Assembly (NCBI GenBank): GCA_900073065.1
Contig: FJOG01000010.1
Location: 1,339,423 to 1,403,422 of the forward strand
Source of the DNA: Phialocephala subalpina
Taxonomy: Eukaryota > Ascomycota > Leotiomycetes > Helotiales > Mollisiaceae
DNA: 64,000 nucleotides
Direction of reading: 5' to 3'
The notes under the pieces are model-generated. The model was not told where the DNA came from and did no database searches. It saw nothing but the letters and a program-made list of their open reading frames with translations. Below are positions 10,908 to 22,556 of this stretch, in pieces; the first letter of the stretch is position 1, and each line of letters opens with the position of its first letter. The translations under genes and the position numbers were made by a program.

Positions 10908-12990
10908 ATGAAGCCCACCCAGCTCCATCTCTGTTCCATTTGCCGCAATGCGACCACCTCACAAGAACAATTAAAGGCACTCATAGGCAAAGGCATAGCA
11001 CTCTGCAGAGGACCCCGGCCAGCTCCCCCAGAGTCTGGCTGTGACCTCCGCAAAATATCATGGGATTGCATCGACGCCTTCAATGCACAATTGAAATCCG
11101 CGTACAGCTCACCTTACCGCAGTGGAGACGCTGACCTCAGCAAGAAATACACCATCACAGCCGCTGAACCCCAACTGTATTTGAGGGCTTGGAATGGGCC
11201 TAAGGAAGAAGGGAGGGAATGGTTTGATATTGACCAGCTTTATTTGGAGTATGGGTGGGTTAAAGAGAGTGGTGGGGGCTTTTCCGATGTTATGATTTTT
11301 GATGTTTATGCTTTGCCAGGTATGTATTCCATTACGTTGACAATTCGGATTTCGATATCTGAATGTATTGAGATCTTCTACCCTCAATATGAAGTAGTTC
11401 TAGATTTGAGGATTTCGAGGTAATAAATGATGGTTTGCAGATGACCCCGCTTCAAAATACATCACTACAAGACCGATCAACCCAGACGTGGATTCCGCAG
11501 CAGCGCATGAGCAGATACGGACATGGTTATCTAGCTGCAAAGAAGACCACCCTAATTGCCCAAAATCTCTCGATCGAGTCTTGCCCACAAGAGTCCTCGA
11601 TGTCGGACCAGCAGGCGGATCCCAGGAACCTAGGATCTACATTACCAGAGGAGAGACAGCCCAATACCTCGTGCTAAGCTACTGTTGGGGCGGACCGCAG
11701 CCCATTACCTTGACTCTTTCTACCCTGGAAGCAAAGACCAAGAGCATCGAAATGAGCTCCCTACCCCAGAGTCTACAAGACGCAGTAAAAGTAACCCGCA
11801 AACTTGGGGTACGCTATATCTGGATCGATGCCTTATGTATCATCCAAGACAGCACCGAGGATAAAGAGAGAGAGCTCAAGAAAATGGCACAGATATACCA
11901 GAACGGACTTCTGACTATCTCAGCAGCAAGCGCTCGCACGGTTTCGGATGGTTTCCTCCGGAACCGAGAAGGTCTATCCACCAATATCCCCACGTTCTGC
12001 TTGCCGTACTGCTTGCCGGAGCCAGATTCTGGAACTGAGGGAAGTATCGTCGTGCAAGAATCACACCACTACGACCCACGCTCAGAGCCGATAAACCAGC
12101 GCGCCTGGACGCTGCAAGAGCGCTTGCTGTCCCCAAGGGTTCTTGTGTACGGGACTCTGCAGCTGCTGTGGCAGTGCCAGAGCGAGCAGCTCATCAGGAA
12201 CGGAGGCGTGAAGGGGAAATTCTTCGAATCTGGATCGGAGAGGTTGAATGCTGCTTTCTTTGCAAAGGACGCCCCGGAGCAGGGTGGGATGAGTTTGATG
12301 GACTTGACATATGATTGGATCAATATTGTTACTGATTACACGCATCGGGGCCTGAGCTTTGCGGATGATAAGTTGACTGCGATTGCGGCTATTGCTTCTG
12401 ATTTTCGGAAGTTGAGAATGGGGGATGAATATTTGGCTGGAATTTGGAGAAGTAGTTTGGTTATGGAATTGATGTGGATGGTTCCTCCGCCTTCTGCGGA
12501 GGAGACGAGTGTGACTCGTACACGGCCGGTGGAATATCGAGCTCCATCGTGGTCTTGGGCCGCGATTGATGGACCAGTGGCTTTTGGTGGATCGTGGAAA
12601 GATTGGCCCGAGAAGGTACCGGAGGATGCAAAGATAATGAGGTGTGAGACGACGTTGAGGTCCAAGGAGGTACCCACGGGCAATGTGGTTGATGGTTTTC
12701 TGGAAATCTATGGCCGGGCGAAACTTGCCTACCATGACTTAGACTCGCACGATATTTTTGATAGAGAAGATGAGGCTAGAGAACGCCCAATTTTCAAAGC
12801 ATATATGGATGCAGAGGGCGACAAAGAGGAAGATGTGTACTGCTTGAAATTGCAGGGGGGTTATGGGATTATGTTGCGGAACATCTCAGATCATTATGAA
12901 CGGATTGGTTTTTATGAAATGATAGATCATGGGGAACGGAGTAAGGGATGGTTTGACAATCACCCTCCCCGAACTCTTGTGGTTAGATGA
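10908..12990 (+). CDS. HET-domain (heterokaryon incompatibility) protein
   Basis: Predicted 653-residue protein of the fungal HET family, whose members trigger cell death after fusion of incompatible hyphae or act in related self/non-self responses. Exon 1 is 10908-11319 and exon 2 is 11441-12990; the 121-bp intron (GTATGT...TTTGCAG) joins ALP to DDPASKYI, a junction typical of the family. An N-terminal segment begins with a Cys pair (LCSIC). The HET domain covers about residues 213-370: YLVLSYCWGG, then LPQSLQDAVKVTRKLGVRYI, WIDALCIIQD, then the segment with MAQIYQNGLLTISAASA. The C-terminal half is variable and carries RAPSWSWAAIDG. No NACHT, ankyrin or WD repeats are fused to it. Length and motifs look intact, so a functional gene is likely; which allele or partner it responds to is unknown. 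It sits next to the repeat-rich island. Confidence 0.92.
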
Positions 12991-13833
12991 AAGGATACTC
13001 AACTCATATAGTGGATAGAACAAAATTATATGGACTGCAGGTAAATGTAATAGTTTTATTTATAAAATATATAGCCCAAGGCAAAACGTAAAGAATAATA
13101 TAAAATAATTTAAAGGTAGAAAAAAGTCCTATGTATAAACACAAGCAAACTAGGATAATTGTCTGGGGATGAGCGTACAATGGGAACAGATTTGGGACCC
13201 ATGGCTGGGAAAGGGGGCCTTTTCGGGCTCCTCGTTAAAGGTTGACGACTTCTGGTGGAGATGGGTGAGCAGACCTGAGCAGACTTAAGCCGAAGTTGAG
13301 CCAGGCCTGAGCCGCCTAAGCAAAGGCGGCGCAGGGTCACGTGGGCCAGAGGGTTGGGAGGTGTCGAGATTCCGGTCAAGAAACACCATGTCTTCGTCGT
13401 TCGACGTGTCCGACTCGTACATGTTTAACACATCAATCATGTCACCTTCACATGTAAGTTACGTCCTAGTTTCACAAGACTTTCTCCATGACTTACCAAA
13501 TGCTTCGTCAAACCGAGTTGCGTTACTGTCTACCCTCCCAGCCATTGCTATCTGCTCCGAGGAATACTCGATTACTTTCCGCCTTCTGCTTAAAACAAGA
13601 TCATGAACCGGATGATATTAAACGGAGGGGGGTTCCTCCTATATGTATCCACCGTGTAGCTGCACACACCCTCTACTGCTGCACACACCCTCTACTTCTG
13701 TACACGCCTCCGTAAATTGCATAGCTGATGAGTCCCGCAAAATTTGAAACCCTCGTTGATGACAGATTCGATTTCGGCGCAAACAGAGACAAGGCATGTT
13801 GAGGAGTTGTCGGAACGACCCTGGTACTATTCG
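12991..13833. other. Intergenic, no supported gene; short local repeats
   Basis: Contains the HET gene's 3' flank and a short imperfect tandem run near 13658-13706 built on CACACCCTCTACT(G/T)CTG-like units. Open frames are short and featureless. Confidence 0.5.
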
Positions 13834-14126
13834 TCAACAAACTAGAATTAGTCCAGAGTCGCAATAGTAAAAGCGGATCAGCGGGTGGGTTTTTCCTGTG
13901 CTGAGATCAGGGTGATCAGCAAAGACTTCTCATCCAGGTAGAAACGTTTCTTCCAAAGGGATACTTGTCAAATTCCATGCTCAACTCACACCGCAATGAC
14001 CGCGGCCACATCCTTCTTATGACTTGCAGCCGGTGCGAAGGCTGCGTTTGGGATAACATTCGCATCCTGAAGGCTTCGGCAAATCAAGAGGAAGGACAAT
14101 AGAAATATTGCTCTCGGAGTAGCCAT
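13834..14126 (-). CDS. Possible small secreted protein (67 aa), tentative
   Basis: Start ATG at 14126. Exon 1 is 14126-13990 and exon 2 is 13900-13834, around an 89-bp intron with consensus ends (GTGAGT at 13989, CTGATCTCAG before 13900). The predicted 67-residue product begins MATPRAIFLLSFLLICRSL, a plausible signal peptide, followed by a short mature part with two Cys. The ORF is short and could be chance; the good intron and the hydrophobic N-terminus are the only support. No family is recognised. If real it would be a candidate for a lineage-specific secreted peptide in a gene-poor interval. Confidence 0.2.
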
Positions 14127-15151
14127 GATGCCACAAGTTAAACCTCCAGCTTCGAAAGAGAATCGAATATGAGATGAAGTCAACTGAGGTGAAGATGCTG
14201 TAGGTATGAAGCGTTGTTGTAGAATCGGGAATGCTAAGAAATTGGAGGCACCCTACGACAGCCTCGCGAGAGTAATGCGGGAGGATAGTGTAACCGCGTG
14301 TATGGCTTGGGCTGAGACTGGAGGCACCCTACCACAGCCTCATTGACACGATCGCACCGGAGAAACCCGCTTCCTGGAAATGTTTGTGAGGGGGTCAGGG
14401 TTGGAGGCACCCGCACGGCGCGCGATGCAGGGTGATGACAGCTGCATGCATAAAGACCTTAGGATCAAGGCCCAAAATCTGGTCACCCTTCTGAGGAAGG
14501 CGCCACTGAGCTTTCTCTTCATCCAAATATGGCAAATCATCTACATTGCTGCAAGTCTGCTTGAAATGTTTTGCATGATGAGCCATCTAGATTTTGGCGC
14601 TCATCTAGTATAGATCGATCTTTTAAAGAAAGATCTATCGCTGGAAAGTTTGTATAAAATGGACTTGTTCTCTCGAGTCGCAATTTGCGGGTTTGCGCGA
14701 GATGCAAACACTTCTTATTCACTTAGTCCTTCGGTTTCGGGGCACTGACCGCTCAACATTCAGCTCGCATCCCCTGAAAAAGGTGCGAGCCCGTCCGCTT
14801 TAAGCGCTAGAAAATAGTGTTTGAACCCTGAAGCAACCCCTCACTTGAGGATGCGCATCCACCAATTCTTCGTTTTCCGAATAAGAGGCCCGGAAGATAA
14901 AATAATGTTGAAGGCATGCTTCTGTACGAGGAAAAAGTTGCAGAAATATCGGATGATAAATGATTGATGAGAACTACTCAAAAAATCAATATATTTGAGC
15001 ATTGAACAGTTGGCCTCTCCCCCTGGCGCAGGTCATTGCGATGGCCGATACTTCGATCATAAAAGCTTCGTTCAATTCGTACTTCTATTCTATGACTCCA
15101 TGAAGGATTCTAGTCTAGCCGCTGCTCAACAGTAAGTACTCCCACACTTCC
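14127..15151. other. Intergenic, no supported gene; three spaced copies of a short repeat
   Basis: The word TGGAGGCACCC occurs at about 14243, 14319 and 14402, roughly 77-82 bp apart, with less conserved flanks (the first two continue TAC.ACAGCCTC). Otherwise only short, unconvincing open frames. Confidence 0.5.
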
Positions 15152-16317
15152 TCACAAGTTGGCCAATGCCTGGTTGAGCGTCATCTGAGCTCTGCTTGGT
15201 GGCGATGGGCCTGGTACTTTCGGCGCGTTGTCCAAGATGCCCTCAATCTCCTTCATCACCTTATCGGTCAACTTTGGTAACAGCTCAAGACACTTAACGT
15301 TCTCCGTGATTTGAGATGCCTTGGTCGCACCCAAGATCGCCACCGAAACGTGCGGGTTCTTGACCACCCACGCCAGTGCCAAATTTCCAACACTCCCTCC
15401 AAGCTTCTCTGCGATCTTTGAGAGAGATCTCACTTTCTCAATCTGCGCCTTCTTCTCCGGAGTATCAAACATAGCAGCTTGGTCTTTCGAGATTGTGGCG
15501 TAGCGAGAATCTTTCGGCACACCGTCATTGTATTTCCCCGTCAAGATACCTTGGTATAGCGGAGACCAGATCGTGGTTCCATAGTTGTATAGTTTGTATA
15601 GCGGTGCATATTCAGCCTCGAATCGATCCCGCACAAACATATTATACTGTGGCTGCTCCACCACCGGACCCTGCAGACCGAGACGAGTAGCGACGTGTTG
15701 AGCATGCTCGATTTCGAAGGCAGACCATTCGGATGTACCCCAGTAGTGGGCATGGCCGTGCTCGATAAGGGTGTTGAAGGCGCGGACGGTTTCTTCCATG
15801 GGTGTGCACCAGAAGTCGGCGCGGTGGGCGTAGACTACGTCTACGGAGTCGAGTTCGAGACGTTTGAGGGAGCGCTTCATACCTTCGATGATATGTTTTC
15901 GGGAGAGGCCGTTGTTGTTTGGGAATCCGTTTCCTGCAACCCCCAATTAGTATCATCCCACTCTTCGATCAATTGGGAAGAAGGGCCAAATGTACCATCA
16001 CCAAACATCAATTTTGTAGTAATAACGTAGTCATCCCTCTCAAACCCACACTTCTTCAACGCCTTCCCCATAATAATCTCACTCTGTCCCTCCGCATACA
16101 CCTCCGCCGTATCAAAGAAATTAATCCCATGATCCCACGCCTCTTGCAGACAAGCAGCTGTTTGCTCAACTTCCTTGACGCCGTTGTCAGAGCCGTAGGT
16201 CAACCAGCCGCCCAAGCCGAGGACAGATACTTTCAGGCCGGTGTCGCCCAGGTAGCGGAAGAGCATGTTTTTGGGCTCGAACCGTTTGCCGGTTTGGGGG
16301 AATCCTTGGGCTGGCAT
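15152..16317 (-). CDS. Aldo/keto reductase, voltage-gated K+ channel beta-subunit type
   Basis: NAD(P)H-dependent oxidoreductase of 367 residues acting on aldehydes or ketones, probably cytosolic; the physiological substrate is unknown. Exon 1 is 16317-15996 and exon 2 is 15933-15152; the 62-bp intron (GTACATT...TTGCAG, with a TACTAAT branch point) restores KLMFGDGNGFPNN. The AKR catalytic tetrad is visible: Asp69 in NFFDT, Tyr74 in AEVY, Lys102 in ITTK, His144 in VYAHRAD. Later motifs are also normal for the Kv-beta-like branch: YWGTSEWSAFEIEHA, VVEQPQYNMF, TIWSPLYQGILTGKYN, and the cofactor segment VAILGATKASQITEN. Start and length fit the family. No membrane or targeting segment. It is a single gene, not obviously clustered with a partner. 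Confidence 0.95.
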
Positions 16318-18326
16318 TTTAGGTGGTTTTCTGGCGATTGGTTGTTAATTGAGGACACTGAAGAGGCCAATTGAGTGGCATACTTACTGTTGATGAATTG
16401 AGTTGGAGTTGCGGTGGTGAGGTCGATGTTGGTGAAGGAGAGAAGAGAACAGATGTGAGGAGAGAAATGTTTTTGTCTCTAAACTCGAATGTCACTGCAA
16501 CGTCATTGACTTTTGCCTGGTGAAGCTACCTGCAGCTGCAAGGAATGGCGGGGTGACTAGTTATGGCCGATATCGCCGAAGGCAATGTGGGGTCTGGCAG
16601 GCGACCTTCCTGTTCCTGACGGCCAAGCGTTCTCATTATTAATGAGAATTCGATGTTTCCTTCACCGCGAATTGAGCTTTGTTGTTGAGAATGTCCTTGG
16701 AGAATATATTTCGCTGAATCCTACGGCAGAGTCCTTCCTTTCCGATTTCCGCTTTTCTTGGGAGTTTGGAGCGGGCTGGGAAGATACAAATCGACAACTT
16801 TTGTAGCGAGAGATATCGCGACGTTGTCGATGACCTCGCGAGGGTTTCTCATCATGTTGCCGGTACATCGAGTCGAGAAAAAGTTCTTTTGGGATTTCTG
16901 AAGATCTTATGGGAATCCGACGATGGTAGAACGACTGTGACTCGGGGACTTGTTGGAGTCCAGACCTTATAAACTCGCCGAAGCTCGCATACACCATTTG
17001 AGGTCGACGACGACAACTCACCATTTCTGCTCGATGATGTGGGAGGCTGCCCACAATGTTCTCGATTTTCATTCCATGACGACGAAGGCTGAGAAGTGCA
17101 ATACCGCAGCTTCATATCGACCGCTGCCAGGTGCGAGTTGTGATGTTCGGATATGGCGAGTACGAATCCGAGTCCTGGGGCGGCTGAAGGTCAGAAATAG
17201 TTCCCGAGATTTCTGGTTGTTGATCCTTCCAGAACATCTGGAAAGCCGCGCGGGGGAGGCCGAGAATGGATCCGTCAAGTGATAAGCTTAATTATTTGAG
17301 CCTTGCACGAGATGCGTGCGTAGACATCATGTCGCGTTGAACATCTTCCCAAGTTTGAATCTGGGGATAGAGTCACATGAGGCTGGGGCGAGCCTCTGAT
17401 CATTCCGATCTGCGATTTCGAGCATGCTTTGGGACAGTCGTCGTCCTTTTAGATAGTTACGCCTTCTCTCTCGACATGAGTTTGAGAGGAGGAACGGATA
17501 AACAATATTGTTGGGGACGGCTTCTTCGGATGAGTCAAGACGCGTCCAGGGGCTTTGATGCCAAGATGCGAGCGAGTACGAGTTTCATGCGAATACGGGC
17601 CAATCATCATCTATCCGAAATTTCTCGGGAACCTTCATCGAAGCCTCAACCCCACAGCAACAGAAGGTGCTAGCGTATCAGAGTAAGACTTGCAGCCCAG
17701 TCAAAGCTTGTAATAACTTTATTTGGACCTTATTTACTGTTCTTATCACTGATTGGTTTCAATTCGGTGCGATTTACCAAGAATACCACCATCAGTACGT
17801 GTCAAAGTGAAGCTTAGCAATCCTCACAACATGAGATGCTGGTTTTCACACGCAGATGCCTTACCTCCCCTAGTCGAGTGCCTCAGATGACGCGGCGATG
17901 GTGACACTACCCTGCCGTTCTACAAGGCTGAAGAAGCTTCATCCTAGGCGATGAACATCTTTGGAGAACCCAGTGAACCTTGTTTGCCGGAATGGCCCTA
18001 TCTTCCACTGCCTCCTGTCGATCTGTGCCCATTGAATGGAGTCTTGGCTTCATATGCGAGGCTATGAGTCTTGGCTGGGCGACGAAGCTCGCAGTAGCCC
18101 TTGTCGAGCTCGAGCTGTATAAGAACGTCGAGAGTTCTCGTCGGCATTGTCCCGTTCAGCACAATCCACATCTCTACATCAATCTTCCTTTCCCCAACAT
18201 ATATTCGCCTCACCTTCTATATTATCTCCATAAACGCACCTGCAAACTTGTTTAGGACCCTTTTCGACCCCTCGCTACTTTCCAGCCAAACCATCACTCA
18301 CATCACATCCTCCTAACTTCCTCACC
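16318..18326. other. Intergenic 2 kb, no supported gene
   Basis: Holds the promoter of the aldo/keto reductase on one side and of the orphan gene at 18327 on the other. Several 70-136 residue open frames exist on both strands, but their translations are Arg/Ser/His-rich without domains, overlap each other, and have no matching splice sites. Confidence 0.5.
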
Positions 18327-19685
18327 ATGTCTACCTCAGAGAAAGCCCAAATGCAAAGCAGAGCTTCTACACTCTATGAAACATCTGAAATGAACGATGA
18401 AACAATCCGCCAGTCCGTCTCCGTCCCACCACAATACACTGCAACCGCCTACACCGAATCAACATACTCCACACCAGCATACACCAGCACCAACACCCTC
18501 GAAAAACCCATCGTCATTCCCCGTAAGACCCTCTCCCAGCACCAACATCCCCTCCCTCCCCGGCTTCCACCTCTCCAGTTCGCTAATCAAACCCCAGAAC
18601 AAACCAATATCTTCATGATTAAGACTTTCAGTCCATTCGCTCGCGCATATTCGCCCGCACTGAGAAACTTGCCGATTCCGATCCCGAAAGACGAATTCAT
18701 CCAATTCATCGACGGCCTAAATAACGCATTCGTCTCGAGTCCCATCTTCCAAGCCGCTCATGTAGCCGGCGGTGCGCTGCTAGGCTCACAAATCCTCCCC
18801 GCCCAAGCCGTCGGCGGGGTCTTCCAAGTCGTCTCCGTCCTTGGTTCTGCCGGCGTCAGCGTCGTTCGAGTCCGCCGCTACATGAAGAAAGCGAATCAGA
18901 ATATCTTCGCTCCTCGCGGTCTTATTGTTAAGATCATGTCCACCAAAAAGATGATGGCAGAAACTGGCGTTGGAGCTGAGAATTTGGATCCCAAGGGCAA
19001 ACTCGCCTTACCTCCTCTCGAAGAACTTAGCGATCTCACACCACAAACCGGCGCCCTCATCCACCATCCAACAGAACAAGGAGTACGAACCCACGAACGC
19101 ACAACATCCTCCGTCGAAGATCCCCGCATGCGCAGAATCCGAGCACTGAGTGGTTACATCGCTCCCCTTGAATTCGAGACCGAGCCAATACAGCCCAAAG
19201 GCATGTACGAAAAATACGGCGGCGCTCCTCTCCGCTGGATGAACAAGCGGGCAGACACCAAAATGGCCAAGGCGGCTGACAAATCCGCTTCCGCTCGTCT
19301 GGAAAAAGCACCTGAGGCGGAATCCATCATCAACTCGGCCGAGCGGGAGCTCGAGCAAATCGATCGCGACAGCGCTGAGATTCACCAACGACGACTCGAT
19401 GATCTCAATCGCAGCCGAGACGAAGGAGATCGGTATAGGATTGAGGCTAGGGCAGAGCAGGAGTTGTCGAGTTTGGAAGATGCGAAGAAGAGAGTAGTGG
19501 CGGATAGAGATGAGAAGATTGCGGGGATTTATAAGAAGGGGGATAAGAAGTTGGAGAAATTGGCGAAGAAGGAGGAGAAGATCGCTAATCGAATTCTGTG
19601 GGTTGTGGTGGAGAAACTTGACGGGCATCAAGGGGATGAGTTGTTGGAGGTTGAGAGTCGGGGGAGTACGCCTGTTGGTGCATGA
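18327..19685 (+). CDS. Orphan fungal protein with central hydrophobic region and C-terminal coiled coil
   Basis: Single-exon gene for 452 residues; the start ATG lies in a good fungal context (CTCACCATG). The N-terminal 60 residues are Ser/Thr/Tyr/Pro-rich and probably disordered. A proline patch (HPLPPRLPPLQF) is followed by a compact segment at about residues 97-210, with DEFIQFIDGLNNAF and then a Gly/Ala/Val-rich hydrophobic run (VAGGALLG...GGVFQVVSVLGSAGV, about 145-180) ending in a basic stretch (VVRVRRYMKK). This could sit in or on a membrane. The C-terminal third, about residues 330-430, is highly charged and probably a coiled coil (ERELEQIDRDSAEIHQ, KKLEKLAKKEEKI). I recognise the arrangement as one seen in uncharacterised Pezizomycotina proteins but know no function. 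The next gene, on the same strand, starts about 200 bp downstream. Confidence 0.75.
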   Translation: MSTSEKAQMQSRASTLYETSEMNDETIRQSVSVPPQYTATAYTESTYSTPAYTSTNTLEKPIVIPRKTLSQHQHPLPPRLPPLQFANQTPEQTNIFMIKTFSPFARAYSPALRNLPIPIPKDEFIQFIDGLNNAFVSSPIFQAAHVAGGALLGSQILPAQAVGGVFQVVSVLGSAGVSVVRVRRYMKKANQNIFAPRGLIVKIMSTKKMMAETGVGAENLDPKGKLALPPLEELSDLTPQTGALIHHPTEQGVRTHERTTSSVEDPRMRRIRALSGYIAPLEFETEPIQPKGMYEKYGGAPLRWMNKRADTKMAKAADKSASARLEKAPEAESIINSAERELEQIDRDSAEIHQRRLDDLNRSRDEGDRYRIEARAEQELSSLEDAKKRVVADRDEKIAGIYKKGDKKLEKLAKKEEKIANRILWVVVEKLDGHQGDELLEVESRGSTPVGA

Positions 19686-19838
19686 TTGCGCTGTCAAGGC
19701 GAGGACGTGTGAATGGGTCTTGTTGGATTGGAGTTATGGTAGATCGTTATGATTCACGATTTCTTTCAGAACTAATTTCTTGTTTGTGATTCACAATGCC
19801 GTTTGAATCTACTTTCGCAACCTTGTCTTTATTATCTA

Positions 19839-19846
19839 CTATAAAT
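19839..19846 (+). promoter_or_regulatory. TATA-like box of the downstream orphan gene
   Basis: CTATAAAT lies about 40 bp before the ATG at 19887, within the 200-bp gap after the preceding gene. This suggests an independent promoter for the second orphan gene. Confidence 0.4.
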
Positions 19847-19886
19847 TTCTCTCCTTCCGTGTACGACACAACACCACAGCATCAAC

Positions 19887-20825
19887 ATGCCACCATTCTC
19901 ATTCTTAAAACCCCGTCCCTGTCCTCGATCCTATCAACCAACCAATACAAAAGCCCCTCATCTTCCCACACCCCTCAAAATCTACCAAGGCCGCATCACG
20001 CACTGCAAGTCCGTCTGGAACACTATCCTAATCCAAAAACTGCTTTCCAGACAACGGGACCTCATCTCCAAAACAAGGATCAATCATCTACAATGGCAGC
20101 TCCACAATCTCGAGTGGGACATCACATGGCGTCAAAACTCCCAATCGCCACAGCATTTACAAGGAAAATTTGAGTGGATGGGGAGGCTGTTTTGTTTCAG
20201 GGGCGGAGGGAAGGAGAAAGATCCTTTGAACGAGAAGAGTTTGGCGCTGGTGAAGACGTTTGATGATTTTTTGTTGGAGTTGAAGATGAATCTAAGAACG
20301 GAAGAAGTTGAGGGGAAGATGAGGGATGTTGGGGTTCAGGTTTTAGTTCCTCCTCCTGTACCTCGACCTTCGAATTCACCGAAATGTGTGCCTTCACCGA
20401 GACTACCTCAAGTGCCAACTCCTTCATCCGCACCCCCTTCTCCTCCACCAACACCTCCTCCCAAAGACGTCCCAGCTCGGAAAGAAATCAAGATAGTTAA
20501 GGTTCTTAGACCTGAGAGATCACAGGAATCTGATTTTTTGACACCGAGGGTGCCGCCTCCGATTCCGGGATCGCCTAAAGTGAAGTTCGCGGGAGGTGGT
20601 GGAGGTGGGTCGAAGGAGAATTTGTGAGTGTGCTTTGATTACGAATTTACGAAGGAGTGAAGAAGCAAGGGTTGAAGGGAAATGCTGATGATTTTTAGGG
20701 TAGGCAAGAAGGGGAAGGAGGGGAATAGGATGGGGGAGGGAAAAGGGGCGAAGCAGGAGAGGAGGATAAGTGAGAAGAAGCTGAGGTCAAGGGGGTCGTT
20801 TGGGAGTTGTTATTTTTGGGCTTAA
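19887..20825 (+). CDS. Orphan proline-rich protein, two exons
   Basis: Predicted 287 residues. Exon 1 is 19887-20623; a 75-bp intron (GTGAGTG...GATTTTTAG, 20624-20698) leads to exon 2, 20699-20825. Without splicing the frame stops two bases after the donor; with splicing it gains a lysine/arginine-rich tail (KKGKEGNRMGEGKGAKQER...). The N-terminal half has Trp- and Gln-rich helical sequence (WNTILIQKLLSRQRDLI, HLQWQLHNLEW); the middle is strongly Pro-rich (VPPPVPRP, APPSPPPTPPP); a Gly6 run precedes the splice site. No enzyme motif, signal peptide or membrane segment. The Pro-rich segment could bind SH3- or WW-type domains, which is inference only. Function unknown. Confidence 0.6.
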
Positions 20826-21445
20826 GGCACAGGGCGGGTGATGGAGAGTCCTTAGCATTGCTATGAATTTATGATCTGCGAAGTCCTTTTGGCTGAAGTC
20901 ATGTTCTGGGCCCGAATATGCGCGAATGTCCCGATGCGCAATGGTTTGTTATGGACGTGATTCACAGTAAATAAGTACTGAGAAGCCATTGAGGGGAGCT
21001 CTGCTTACTAATCGTCGAACTCAGATATGCTTATTGTTAAAGATTCAATCTCATCTGGGAATGTATGATGCTGCTTGCTCCTCGCGTAGTTCCTTCGAGG
21101 TGTTTGAGGGAGGCTTATGAGTTTGAGCGAGCCCCTAAACTTGACGAGTTTCTGCGCGAAATCACAACACTATTATCAATTGCACGCACGTATACTCTCA
21201 AGAACACAGATGGCACCTAATGTGTTTGTGTGTTGAGATGCCTGTTCTTACACAATGTCTATCTAACTGCGGCTCTTCCTTATGCCCCCACACTCGCCAG
21301 ACTCAACCTCGAACCAAATGTAATTATGACTCCGCCTTGTGTCTGCTCTAATGCTCCCCTATTACACCCAGTACAGGCTATTCCATCCATTCTGTGCATA
21401 AACGGTATTACTCCTTATATTTCTGTACCAAAACCGACAAATGTC
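20826..21445. other. Intergenic, no supported gene
   Basis: 3' flanks of the two neighbouring genes, which converge here. The plus-strand open frame at 21230-21679 overlaps the well-supported minus-strand 2EXR gene and is taken as a shadow. Confidence 0.5.
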
Positions 21446-22556
21446 CTAATCCTCGCGGAACAACTCCTCCATTCCATCATACCGACTGAACATCTCTCCA
21501 TCCTGATCACAGATAGTTCTCGTAGCCAACCTGTCGCAGGGAAACCCACTCTCGTACCCATCATAGGGGTTTTCTCTCTCCCGCAGCAATTGATTCAAGT
21601 TTTCGAAGCGTACCACATACGGAGGAACGACCCAACGCAACTTCCTCCTTTCGGTATCATTGTCGACTTGTATGATTGAGTGAAGGTCGTAACGGTTGTT
21701 TCTAACAACTTGGAAGAAAGTCTCAAAATTCTTGAGTTTAGTCCAGTGCCGTGAGGTATCGAGAGTGCTCATGAAGTCCCGAAACTCTGCCTTGGCCATA
21801 CTTGCTTCTCTAATGTCAAATGCTAGATCCAGCAAGGAATTTATGGGATCAAATCGGTCAGAAAGTCCCTGTCCCTGCTTCTGTTGCTGGTAAAAGAGTA
21901 GGTCTGTGAGGTTTGAATCTAATGGAACGAGGTGAGATGAACCTTCTCCCTTCTTCAAAAGCGCATCCATGGTAGCTTCTGGATGGGGTGTAGCAGTATT
22001 GAGTATGTAATCCAGACGTCGCAGATTCGGGAAGTCTTGGGCTAGTTTCGAGAGATTAGGAGCAACTTCAAAACGGTCCGGGCTTTCGTGCTCAACTAGA
22101 TCCAGACTCAAGTTTTGCACCTTCTGCGTTGGAAATGAAAAACTCCATACTAGGTAAGCCACGTTCTGAGCGGCCGAATACAAATTTGTCGGTGGCGAAG
22201 TTGAATCTCATGTAGCGAAATCCGGAGAACTTGACCCTAGTGAACGAGGGAAAATTTGGGATCAGACCCAGAAAGTTGTTTGGAGGGTAGTCGTGCAGGA
22301 GAGGCTCGTATGTCTCCGATGCCAGCTCCCTGGATTCATGGCACACTGAAAGCGCAACCGGGTTTGGGTCGCCCCCAATCGTGCAACGCAATTGCGGGCG
22401 GTCGAGCATCTGGAGATGCATGCGGACGACTCTTGGACGTGTTTCGAGGGTATGCTCCCAGATTTGGAGTCTCAACTCTTTGGGAAGCTCTGGGAACAAC
22501 GCAAATTCCTCGAGGTCCGTTGCGCTCTTCTTCGCGGGCACACTAAAGCTAGACAT
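21446..22556 (-). CDS. 2EXR-domain protein, frame interrupted
   Basis: Member of the large Pezizomycotina 2EXR family (function unknown), recognised by FPELPKELRLQIWEHTLETRPRVV (about residues 21-44; the family name comes from the IW/ExR-type motif) and VALSVCHESRELA. The N-terminal frame runs 22556-22092 and the C-terminal frame 22183-21446 (KVQNLSLDLVEHE, LAQDFPNLRRLDYIL). The two must be joined near 22110-22185. Option 1 is a 58-bp intron with a weak donor (GTATTCGG, about 22188) and acceptor ACGCAG, giving DKF-KVQNL. Option 2 is a one-base deletion or two-base insertion near 22120, which would keep the natural-looking stretch VFGRSERGLPSMEFF. I slightly prefer option 2, so this may be a frameshifted allele or a sequencing error. 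The rest is intact. The start is supported by a short basic N-terminus right before the domain. Confidence 0.7.

Noticed and set aside
14243..14412. Three spaced TGGAGGCACCC copies as a CRISPR-like array
   Set aside because: Only three short degenerate copies, eukaryotic genome, no associated genes; a minor local repeat.
14718..14840. Possible tRNA or 5S-like segment
   Set aside because: Has a GTTTGAACCC-like word but no cloverleaf or internal promoter boxes in the right order.
16662..17072. 136-residue minus-strand open frame
   Set aside because: Basic, Ser-rich, no motif; three other frames of similar length overlap it, as expected by chance.
21230..21679. 149-residue plus-strand open frame
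   Set aside because: Lies antisense over the C-terminal part of the 2EXR gene, which has clear family motifs.
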